Below are positions 1-32,500 of a stretch of 64,000 bases of DNA, piece after piece. The translations under genes were made by a program, and so were the position numbers. Positions within the stretch are counted from its first letter, which is position 1. Each line of letters starts with the position of its first letter. A model generated the notes under the pieces. The model made no database searches and had not been told where the DNA came from. It saw only the letters and a program-made list of their open reading frames with translations. This DNA is from Thamnaconus septentrionalis (Eukaryota; Chordata; Actinopteri; Tetraodontiformes; Monacanthidae): assembly GCA_009823395.1 (NCBI GenBank), contig CM020513.1:21907001-21971000 (forward strand), given 5' to 3'.

Positions 1-1055
1 AAAAGAAATGAAAAAAATAAAATAAACATACACTGTAAAAGTACGAGCAAGAAACAAAAAAAAATACAAAGTAAACTCAAAAGTAGGGGAAAAAATGACG
101 TGACTTTTGGGAATAATCGAATCGTGAGCCAAAGGAAAGAGAGGTGATGATGCTAATTAGTTAGATTATGTCAGGCACTTGCAGTCAACAGACTCTCCCT
201 GAGGAGCGCGACAGAAAGAAGTGGCAGTAAGTGTGAATGGCAAAGGCAATAACAAGACTGTCTGTAAATACGGGAAGAGCAGTGAAGAATTAAAGACAGA
301 ATCTACTGGCAATAAAATCAAGAGAAAACAATGAATGTTTCTGGTTCGACAGAGTCTTCCAAATACAGTTATTGTTCTTCTGGTTCTGTTGCTTTATCAT
401 TAGAACACAAAGAAAAAAAAAATATCAAGCAAAAAATAGAAAATGCACAAGGAACGTGAAGGGAAACGACAAATCTCAGGGGGTCGCGCGACTCCTGAGA
501 AGCAAAATGAATGCAGCTCTTTTATTTTCCTCGTGCGTTCGCTTTCAAGCAAAAGGGGCCCGAGTGGACGCGGTGTGTTCCACGATGGCCACTTGCCGAG
601 TTGTGGAGCAGCACACAGACCGGTGGCACATCGAGCAAATCATGCCCATCGTGGCACAAGTTGCTAGGCGACAAAAACAGATGCCAGGAAGTTGTTTATC
701 CGTTTGCTTCACGCTGACTCGAACACATCGCGGAAGCAAATGTTTACAAAAGTGTGCGTGTATATATAGAGGGTGTTGCATATGTACACAACGTAAATCC
801 TCTCGGGCAACACAAATATAATGTGATTGATATTTACCATCAATGCAACAGCAGTAAATTGGAATAATCATCACACGGCGCTGCCTTTTGGAAAGGTCAC
901 ACCGGGACATTAAAACAGTGTCAACGAGCTCGAGAAGGGTAAATCTCTCCTCCATCTTGCAGCGATCTCGCACGTTCCCCGTGATGGACCGCAACCAGCA
1001 GCCCCAGTCCGCCGTGTTAGCGTCGCGCAGCACGTGCACGGCGGTCACTGCCTCA

Positions 1056-22135
<21,080 letters not shown>

Positions 22136-23130
22136 AGCTCGGTGATCTCAAGCGGTAATGCTAGGGCGAGCTAACGCGTCGGAGCGGCACGACAATCCCA
22201 CATCCAATTGGGTTTTTTTTTTTTAATAGGACGGATAAGGTCGTCGTTGTGCTCAAAGCTGTGGAGCCACTATCCGTTAACAACAGCCCGAACGACGAGG
22301 CGCAGGGGGCACGTCGTCGCTTCCCCCCCCACCCCCCCGACAAGAAACAGCGTCTTCACGGCAGCACCTCGACACGGAACCGGAGCTCCGCGACACGGCG
22401 GCAGTAATTCACCATTTTCGCCACCGCCACCACCACCACCACCACCTCCCTCCCTCCCTCCCCACCTCCCACAAGCAACGAGCTATTCAATATGTTAGGG
22501 CCATGGCCTTATCCATTCCGTCCGCTCCCGACGCCGAACACACACAATAATCCAAACCGAGGGGAGCTGTCGGGGGCGCGCACTGGCGAAAAGAAAGAGG
22601 GGGGAAAAGAGAGAGAGAGAGAGGAGGGAGAGAAAAAAAAACAACGGGGCTCGGCTATCCAATGGCGGCGGGTACGAGCTTGCTTTCGTCGGGCTGTCGT
22701 GGTCGTTCCAGGGCTCCCCGGCTCGGTTTCCTTCTTAATTCAGCCTGTCTCTCCCCCCCCCACTGACGCCGCCGCACCACCTTCCTATCTCGGCGTCGAG
22801 GAGCCAGCCCCAGCACACACAGCAGCGCTCCGACAGACCGACAGCACCAGCGGCGCGCCTGATTGGTCCCTGCTCGTTCATGTGATACAGGGACTGACGT
22901 CAATGGGGAGGCGAGCGGATGAGCCCGTGTGTCTTTTTTTTTTTTTTCTTTTTTTTTTTCCCCTTTCGCTCTCGACTGTCTGCCGAGGGCGCGCACGCAC
23001 GCACACACGCACGCACGCACGCACGCGGCCCTCCTCCCTCCCTCCCCCCCGCCCCCCCCTCACGACAGAGCGAGCGCGGTGAAGGGAAGGGACGAAGGGA
23101 GGGAAGGAGTGAGGACGTAATGACTTCCAG
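22136..23130 (-). promoter_or_regulatory. cmip: CMIP 5'UTR and CpG-rich promoter region
   Basis: This is a kilobase of GC- and CpG-rich DNA directly upstream of the CMIP start, unlike the AT-rich flanks. It holds a palindromic CRE (TGACGTCA, 22895-22902), an inverted CCAAT box (22861-22866, CCAATC on the CMIP strand), a second CCAAT near 22658, and long C-rich runs on the plus strand (22421-22470, 22749-22761, 23037-23067) that are G-rich on the transcribed sense strand. A CGCA/CACA repeat lies at about 22989-23026. No TATA box is evident. The layout is typical of a broad CpG-island promoter; the transcription start cannot be fixed from sequence. Confidence 0.6.
22421..22470 (-). promoter_or_regulatory. 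G-quadruplex-prone (GGT)n/(GGGA)n tract in the CMIP leader/promoter
   Basis: Read on the CMIP sense strand, this tract is a series of closely spaced G3-G4 runs (GGGAGG, GGGGAGGGAGGG) followed by GGT repeats. It lies 290-335 bp upstream of the ATG. The pattern meets the usual four-run G-quadruplex rule. Whether it is in the 5'UTR or in the promoter depends on the unknown start site. Confidence 0.5.
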
Positions 23131-23515
23131 CGAATCCGCCTCTTTGTTTTCTCTGAAATGATGCAGCTGTTAATGGTGCGGCTGTGGGAAGGAGCTCAAC
23201 TCACCGTCTCGGAATAGTTAGCAGGCAAAGGCCAAAGAAGTGGACATGAACCACAGCTTGGGCATCCCTAAATGCATCAGTTATGTCAATTATCATATTG
23301 TCAAATACATATAAACACATACATATACATATTATCATAGCATGTTATAGTTAATGAAGTCATTTACTGGGAAGACAAATTCATTAAAAAAAACAAACAA
23401 ACAACAACAACAACAACACAAAACCATTCCCATACCAATTAAACAACAACTACACTTAGTTTAGGTGAAACAATCCAACTAAAACTTCTACACGGTCCCA
23501 AAGTCAGCTGAACTA

Positions 23516-24032
23516 ATCAGGTGACGCAGCGGCCGCCTCACAGCAAGATGGCCGTGGGTTCGATTCCGGACCTGGGGCCTTTCTGTGTGCAGTTTGCATG
23601 TTCTCCCTGTGGCTTCTCTCCGAGTTCTCCGGCTTCCTCCCGCAGTCCAAAGGCATGCATGTGAGCTGAATTGGAAACTCTAAATTGTCTGTAGGTGTGT
23701 GTGTGTGTGTGTGTGAGTGTGAATGGTTGTTGGTCCTTCCATGTCCAGGGTGTCACCCTGCCTTCGCCCTATGACACCTGGGATAGGCTCTGGCGGACGC
23801 TCGCCACCCTGAGTCCAGCAGTTGCCGTCTGATCCCATTATTTGTGCCACCGCTTGGAACATAGGGATACCAATCAGCCTGATGTGCTTGTTTAGGGCCC
23901 TGCGATGAACTGGCGACCTGTCCAGGGTGTCACCCTGCCTTCGCCCTAAGACAGCTGGGATGGTCAGCAGACCCCGTGACCCTGAATAGGAATAAGCGGG
24001 TATAGAAGATGAATGAATGAATGCTTGCTTAG
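23516..24032 (+). mobile_element. tRNA-derived fish SINE with duplicated tail
   Basis: Head: CTCACAGCAAGATGG and GTGGGTTCGATTCCGG (B box). Body: GGGGCCTTTCTGTGTG, GTTTGCATGTTCTCC and TCTCCGGCTTCCTCCCGCAG, followed by a TG run. Tail: GTCCAGGGTGTCACCCTGCC, which occurs twice (about 23743 and 23918). It ends in (GAAT)n near 24010-24030. It is the most complete of several copies in the window. The pol III-type head is degenerate. Confidence 0.7.
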
Positions 24033-24809
24033 GAATGCAGGAGGAAACTGAGGTGCAGGTGCTGCTCTTCACATAAAGGTCCCGGCCCTGGCGATCGACC
24101 CCCGTGACCTTCTTGCCGGGAAGCGACAGCAATGAGCTACCAGTGTTGCCCTCGACCATGAAACAACTGCATCCAACCTAGATTCTTCCCCCTTGTCTCC
24201 ATTTAACAATGGTTACGCAACAAGTCCAGGATGATGATGATGACGATGATGATTTAATGACGGGGTATAAAAACAAAATATGACCAATGGCTGAAATAAA
24301 GACGTGCAAACACATTTCAAGTGTGACTCAAAAATACACAACAGACGCTTCCGATGACAGTTTATGATGATGTCAGTGCTCAGCGGCTTCCAGTGAAATG
24401 AGCTCACGTATGAGAAGAGTTCCTCCAAAACAGACAGGAAAGAAAGGTGCGGGTGCAACAGTCTGTAAAGGATAGGTGGAACCAACCTGCTCCACAACGT
24501 TTCCTCTCAAGGGCTCTCTCCTCACAGCAACAACCACCTGGCAACCTTCCGACCAGGGTGTCCCACCGCTCTGCCAACAGCCTGATTCCATCCTATGAGC
24601 GCTCATCGGCCGATTCAGTGGAATAGGTGCTGTATGACTGGACACAAGTTGCAACAGGCTGGCCAGCAGAATGCCTGCCAGGCAGGACGTCACCCAGATA
24701 CGAAGTAAAATAAAGAACAGTGCTGGAACTGGAGCGATAAATTGGCACGGAAACGACTGAGTTGATGCCGGCGGATTGGTTATCAAAATCTACATCTCAG
24801 TTTCTCCCA

Positions 24810-25035
24810 CCCTACCTCAACGGTGCAATAAAACACTCATTTACATGTCAATATTTTGTAAATAATTTGACAATAATCCAACTATCCACAGATGTAAATA
24901 TCTTGTTTTGTCCTTCTTGATAAATATTTTATTTATTTTGAATGAATATAACTTGTCTTTTCTTGGCCCTGCATTGTTGGTGTAATTATGCAGATTTCCA
25001 GAATATGGGATTCATAAATACACTCTATTCTATTC
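24810..25035 (+). mobile_element. LINE 3'-end fragment
   Basis: AT-rich 3' region ending in CAGAATATGGGATTCATAAA and an (ATTCT)n tail, as in common fish LINEs of the same type as 18110-18405. No coding part remains nearby in a recognisable form. Confidence 0.5.
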
Positions 25036-28000
25036 TATGTAATAACAGTAGCGAGTGCGTGTTGGGTGCGCAGCCCCACCCTCTCGGCTCTGAGATAGCT
25101 GGCGCAGGCTCCAGCCCCTCGCTGCCCGGACCACGGCGCCCAGGTGAACTGGATTAAAGAGGAGATCACAAGAGTTTCTCACTTATATAAATTAGCTTAA
25201 TCCTTGGTTGCACGACATAATCCTCATAATCCACTGTCTAGACTTTTTCTGATAACACACATGCAAACGCAGCACTGGTTCAATAGTCAGTTTGATCTCA
25301 CTGTTGATGTGTCATTATGATGTGTACTTTTTATCAGTTAGCACAGGCCTCAACGGTCTATTGCTGCAAGTTCTGTCTGCATTTCAAACAGGCACAATCA
25401 GCTCAGAAAAAGGGACATAAAATGTAATATTTGGATTTCAATCAAACGAGGAACCGTCACACGCTTCTTTTTTTGATATTGGTCAAATAAGGTTCTGTTG
25501 TCGGAGTTGTGCACCATTCAAGGGCTTTTGGATCCAGACCACTGCATCATCGGTGAGCCTCAGCTTGTAACGTCACAGTTTGTGTATGTGTCATTGCTCT
25601 ATTGAATGGTTATCTGTGTGTGCAATAAAGTGTGTTTGAGAATAGCTGAGTCCACATTCTGTAAATGATTAAAGTAATCATAATTTGAGATATACTAAAA
25701 GGCAGAGGTCTAGCTGCATTTTCCACTCAGTGTCATAATCTGTCACTGCTTTTAAATCGCTATTCCACACAGATAAACACAAACTTGATTGTTTAGGAGA
25801 AAAACGCTGCCGAGACGTCAGCAAAAAAATGTGTCATCGACTCATATAACCTTTGCGTGGAACATATTTTTGAACTTCTTCTTGGCCTTGTGCCTGGTTT
25901 GTGCAACTGGTTCCACTGGTCTGCATCTGCCAACTTTCAGCAACTCACAACAACACCAAAAAAAAAAAAAATGCTATACAAATAATACAAACGGGAGGCT
26001 CCGTTTATATCCACACACCCGGTCAAGCGTAAACTTTTGTAATAATAATAATAATGATAATGATAATAATATTTTGTGTTACCAAAACTTGAGATAAGCC
26101 TCCACACCCGATGCTGCTGTGTGGTTGCAAACAGCCAAGCAAACTAAACCCATGGGGAAAAGTGATATCATTAACCACTTAAGTGCTTTTATTTCCCTTT
26201 TACGTAAATCAATGACACTCATCGGCAACGTCTTACAAAACCTAAGCATGAATCATTTACAAAAGTACGAATTTGAAGAAGTCCCCATCTTTCACAACGG
26301 AACTTTTAGCTTTAAACGCGTTCACACTTGATGCGGTCTGCCCCCCCCACCCTCATGGTGCACTGCAACAGCACACACACACAACAGAGACAGTCATAAG
26401 ATCCCAACACATCACAACAAGACTTGTTTGGGACACACATCAGCTTGTTAACTTGGTGTATTTACTGTAAATGGTGAGACACTTTGGAATGTTAAATGTT
26501 GTGCAAAAAAAAAAAGGAAGCACGATATTGGCAGCTGACTGGTATATGCGGCTCTGTAGATTTTCAGGAAATCCCTTTTTCGGCTGTTGTCACACTACTA
26601 TAAATACGCTGAATTTGAACCACTCTTGACGGGACACGTACTTCAGATAAAGTGCGTTCTGCTTCTGTTCATACTGAAACAGTTAAGGATTGGACTGCTT
26701 ATAGATTACCTTTGGCAATAACTCAGAATCAAGCCTGTTCTTTGCAACATCACGGACAGGAGAAGCTGGATGCCTGGAATTGTTCGCGAGCGAAAGCAGG
26801 CCCCACCTTCACACCTGACAACACAGCTAGCTGCTTTCAATATTCCACTGAGGAGGAAAATAAAGACAGAGCAACAATTATTTTTCTCATAGTTGCTTGT
26901 GGTGGTATGTTTGAAAAACGAGCAAGGTTACTTCTGAAGAGAGTCGTAACAGAACATGTACACCACGATAAGTCAGCATCAACTTCGAAACTGCTGCTAC
27001 ATTGTGCTGTGAAGGTTAGCTCTAATTGAAGCAAACCGCTTTCTGGGTTTATTTTTAAGCTGTCATTTTACAATGTTGGACTCAAGTGTACTAATATTAT
27101 AACTTTAATTGGATTCACGTGTGCACAGTGCATACTTTGGGGGACAAAAATAAACCGGGAATTAAACCATAAAAAGTCTGTTAAAATTTTTGTAGCTGTT
27201 CAATCTTTGGGACACTGCAACATAAACCCTGATGCACATGTCGATGTCCAAGATCGACGATATGAATTCACTTGCATTAGTTATACCCTTTAATTCCACT
27301 CAGTCAATTTCATGTAAACCTTAAACCTAAGTGTCAAATCTAAGTAGACAAAACAGGAGAATACTTCAAACGAGTACATCATTTGCTTGACATGCATGTA
27401 TCAAACGCTACTATTTACTCATCGTGTCTAAAACCAATATAACGGCGCCTCTTGGCGTTGGCTGATAATCAGGCTTAAACACTTGTTGACTTGAATGTAT
27501 TGGATGGCGAGTGCTTTTCCTGTTATTATCAGGGCTGAACTTCACTCTCTCCACTGCGAGTGTCCCCTCCCTCTCATACATGCTGTTCCTGTATAAGGGA
27601 TGGACAGCAGCAGCTGTAACTCACACAGAACAAATGGGGTCAAGGGATGCCAAAACTGTACCGACTGGAAAGCCAGGTCAAAGGTCCCGAAAGGCACAAA
27701 CACCATCCCTCTTTTAAAGTGACATGTATTCACTATCTACCTAAACACATTTAAATAGATTTTTTTCTGTTTAAACGGATAGAATTCCCTGACTTTTATT
27801 TTATTCTACGGCTTAGATGTACATTTCTTTGTGACTTTTGGGATATATTGTTACAGTCAGTCATTTGTACACGCCTCTGCCTACAAAATGTCCTCAGAGA
27901 TTGCCATATAGAACAACAGGTGAGATATATCTTAATGTAATGCTTCTATCAGCAGGCCACCACAACATTCTTTTTTTTTTTTTTTTTTTTACTGTAAGGG

Positions 28001-29531
28001 TAAAGTTATTTTTGGTCTCCACATTCACTTGGGCAGTAGAAAGATGGGTGATATTTTCAGGTTAAAAATAAAATAAAATCTGGAGTGCACAAACATCTTA
28101 AAGTATTCTTCTGAGACAATTGAAAAGGCATATATGTGTGTGTGTGCCTGTGTGTGTTTCTACATATCTATATCTGTAGGAATATAGGTACATACACAGA
28201 CATAGGGAGGACATGAATGACCTCACCTCACTGGGAACTGAATTAAAACTCAAAACACAAAACAGAGAATAACTGGTCGACATGGATTTGTATTATTATC
28301 CCTGTTTCATGTTATGCACAGTATTTGCTTGGTTTGGTTTTTCCAGCTGTTTAAAATGAAACAGTGCTGCCCACTCAGTATGTGATTTGATATCAGTCGG
28401 TGTTTAGTTTCTCTTTGGCTTTGGGGTAGACAGCTAACGCAGGAGCTCCAGTGATTTACAGCCAACCCGTACAATTGTTTTCATGCAAACTGAAGCGGCC
28501 ATTAATCATGTCAGATTCATAATTTTGGATGAATTGTACCCTGTGCAGTGGTGGAGTCCACCACCGTATAACCACGAGAAAAAGGTCCCAAATTACCGTA
28601 CAACCACTAACAAATGCGCAAAGATACGTATCAGTCTGGTTTTCTTGACACAATGTTCACTTTACCGCTTAAAAATGTGATTAAAATGATGTTTTATGTT
28701 CTGATCTGATCTTGAGAGTCAGCCATTGCTTTAGTGCCACTTCAGAAAACGTGTTTGCGTTTGCACTTTCCTTTCTTATTTAAGTGTGTTCATTATTTAT
28801 TCATTTTTTCATGAAGAAATTAGTCATGTGATCCAAGTCCAGCTGTAAATGACTGCTATATATCTCTGTGTCGCTTACAACACATTCACATCCAGACAGT
28901 ACATAGTCAATCTTTTGAGATCTCACTTACTGTATGTGTGGATGCAGACTCAGTGCATTACTGAGCATGATGGTGGTTCTTGTTTTGTGTTGTTTTGAAG
29001 CAGCTGCTGCTGGACAGATGAGTACGAGGCCGGGTGTGGGAGGTGGAGGTGTGGGGAGGGGGGCTTTTATACCCACTAGAATAAACTAGACTACACCACT
29101 GATCCTGTGTACAGTCTACTGTGCATATAATGTGGCTGGTGCAACAGTGTCTACAATATGCAAAGAGCCTTTTTAACTACAGATAACATTGAAAGAAGTA
29201 AAATAAAAATTGCACATTATTATTTAACTTAGAAATATGCATCATCAAAGACTGGGTGATAACAGTAGTTTGATTATCAAGTGTTGTCCTACAGTTTGTT
29301 TGCTTAGCAACAGATCCTCAGCAACGTTACTAAAATGATGTAGAAATGTCCAAGCAGATGCTAACTGAAAAACGCTAAATCTTAAAACGAAAATTCCCTA
29401 AGACCTTAACATATTTAAAAATGTAAACCGATCAGCTTTCATCCAGTCAAGTCAAACAGGAAGTGAGCCAGTGTTGACCATACCAAGTACAGCAGCTACG
29501 AGGTGCCGCGCGCAATCAGTGGACGAGTGGC

Positions 29532-32500
29532 TCAGACTCTGATCCGGAACATGCCCTGGCTGAGCTGCAGGCGGAACAGTCGACAGTTGGCCATGCGAAG
29601 AGCAGCGCAGGCCGTTTTGGAGAGGTCGGTGGACAACATGGGCTTGGTGCGTTGCCACGTCCCGGTGCGGCGGTGGAACTCGCGGATGTAGTCGAAGCTC
29701 GTTCCTGCGCACAGAGGAGAGGCTCCGCTGTTAAAAGCTCGCCGTGCTCCTCCGGAAAGCTGAAGGCTGCAGTCGTTTTCTTACCCGTGTCCAGGTCTCC
29801 CACCACGTAGATGCTGGCTCCGATGGGCATGGCGGCGTAAACGAAGGACGAGCTGGTCTGGATGCACAGGTGCTGGTCGTCCAGGAACATCCACCTACAA
29901 TCATTCAACAGCAGTCGGTGTTGAGAGCTGGCATGGGCAAACTACGGCCAGGCAGGCTTTTTGACCCGGCCCGCCGAACTTGAAGAAATTACATTAAGAG
30001 TCAGTAAGTCAAAGAAAAGCTGTATTTCATGCATTTTTTCAGTTTTTTCAGTGTCATTTCAATAAAGAGCTAAATACCGTGGGGCTTCAAAGACACCGAT
30101 TTTGTTGTCACGCTTTTGTTCATTTTCAAAAGAAAACACATTTTCTACATATCCCATGATACATATTTTTGTCTCCCATGAGGTGGGTCACCAAAACACT
30201 CCATCCATCTGCTGCTGCTCCGGCCCCTCGGTCAAATTTTAGAACCTCTTGTGGCCCCACAAGTCAAAAAAATTACATTTCGCTTGCTCATTTTGCTTTG
30301 AGGTCAAGTGTCTCAAATAAATTTCCACAGAAAGAAGAAAAGGAAATCCTTATCACACACATCATTGTCACAAGCCTGTAAAGTTGAGAAAGCTGTTGTG
30401 TGCAAGAAAACGTGTTAAAATTGACCAAAAAAAGGTAAGAGAAATGAAAACAGACGTGGGAAAAATTGTGAAACAATTAAACAAAACGTTAATTTGATTA
30501 ATTTGTTTAAGAGCCATGTTTCCTCACAGTTTTAGACCATTTCCGTTGGGTCGTTAATATTTTACAGTATCAATACCATCATTAATACTGTATCAATATT
30601 GCAACAGTCTTCATTTTGACTGTAACCCCTCTCACAATACTCTTAAATACTCACTATACATTTTACAAATTTTTTTTTTTCACAAATGTATCAACAATTT
30701 TGTCCAAAGAAATCTGAAACTGGATATACTAACAATGGATTTAAGTATAAAAACTTGAGAACAATGATCCCTCAATCGAAACGCCCACTCAACTATGATG
30801 CGAGTTTCTTTTCAGCATGTGAACAATCTTGAAGAAGCAGCATCTCCCACCTCCTCATCTCATCATGATAGAACTCAGACTTGCAGGTCATCATTTGTCT
30901 TTGCTCTGGGTTTCCATTCTCTTGGCTTCGGACGCCGCCAAACACGTAGAGCTCCTGGCCCACGCCGCAAGCCACTGAACCAAACCTGAGAGGGAAAAAG
31001 CCAAGAACAGACACAGGAAAGAGGAGTTTCAAAAAGACCTTGAGATTTGCTGTAGATCTTAAATGGCCTTTTATCATTTATCCAACAGAAACATATAGCA
31101 TAAAGTGTACTGTTTCAAGACCAAAATAGTTTATTAATAAAATTAATGTCAGAATGAAGTTGACTTTCACCCATGAACACTACCACTGTAAGTACGACGA
31201 GTCCCAAAGATCTGAAGAGCACCGTCTTTGTTATTTTGTCATATTTTACTGCTACTTTACTTTAAGAGAGGTCACAAAGGTCATAATCTCAAGATAGTAT
31301 CAGTTAGGTTCATTACATAACAGCAGAGTTGAGGAAAAGACATTGCGGGATAAAAAATAGGCCAGAGGCCAGCATTGTAACGGTAAGTTAATAGAAACAG
31401 TGGTGTGTTTTCGAGCAACGCACAACTCTTTAAAATCAACTCTACTGGCTGAGGAACTTGTTCATGACTTTTTATCATTCTTCCAAGCAAAAGAACAAAA
31501 CAAAGTGGATATTTCCCTAGAAACAATTCCGGCCTGGTCGAGGCAAAAATCATGAAAAACTCCATTCAAATTATGTTTCAAGTTTTTAACAATAACAGTA
31601 AGAATAAAAAAAAGAATGTTGTCAAACACTTCAACAAAGGTTCAAATTCGCACGACCACTGACTACATATTCCCAATGCAGGCCTCTCCTATCAACGCGA
31701 CACGCTCGCGCCGCACGACTCTCAACGTTAAAAGTCTTCACGTTAATATAACGCCGGTGTCAGTCTGAAGTGAAAGCAAAACTGAGGGCTGTGGGAGTGC
31801 AATAATGACCACAGAGCAGTTTTGTTTCCTGTGTGACACAAACACGAGCAAAGCTAAAACGGGCGATGCTTTTCATTCCCACAACGAGACAATAAGATAA
31901 TAATAAGGAGTAAGTCACTGGCGATCTCAGAGTTCTTCAGGTGACAAAATGATTTGGACCCTCCAGACACAAAAGCTCACACTGTTTTAATTACTGTTTC
32001 ATTATTTTGTTTACCTCCTTTCCTTTAGAGGGCACAGGCCTGTCCACTGTTGGGTTTTAGGATCAAAGCATTCTACAGAGTCAAACAGCTTCCCATAAGA
32101 TCCTCCACCCATCGCGTAGATCTTCTTGTTCATAGAGGCGTAGCAGCCGACCTGGAAGATAAAAACAAAAACCAAAAAAGAAGGAGAGGGGGTTTCAACA
32201 AGGACTAACTCCCACACTTCATTTCCTGGTGCCTCCCATGGTTCAAATGTTGAGTGGTTTTTCTTTCTAATTTTTTGCATCGCCTCTACAATTCACATGA
32301 AGTCACCTGTTAAACAGACAAACGAGGACAGAAATAAACAACAAACAACAACTTGCTATTCTGGTAGCTGCCACTTGGGGGCAAACTCCAGTTCCACATC
32401 CCTCCAGACACTCTTATGAAGCAGGTGGTAGTTTAAAGCGTCCACGAATACAAAAAAAAAGACGGCAATTTACCTTGCGAATCATGGTCATGCTTGTCTG

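Larger units (their letters stand above)
23131..29531. other. Intergenic, CMIP promoter to GAN 3' end
   Basis: No conserved coding block was recognised on either strand. Contents: a SINE at 23516-24032, a LINE 3' end at 24810-25035, and otherwise AT-rich unique-looking sequence with short A and T runs (27970-27990). The GAN 3'UTR must lie at the right edge; TTTATT at 28796-28801 (AATAAA on the GAN strand) is one possible poly(A) signal. Confidence 0.6.

Noticed and set aside
23545..23575. tRNA gene suggested by GTGGGTTCGATTCC
   Set aside because: The B box is part of a SINE head. No complete cloverleaf or terminator follows, and the rest matches the repeat body.
24373..24786. 137-codon minus-strand frame
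   Set aside because: No recognisable domain. It lies beside a LINE 3' end and is probably repeat-derived or random.
26652..27029. 125-codon plus-strand frame
   Set aside because: No conserved motif, no splice context and AT-rich composition like the surrounding intergenic DNA.
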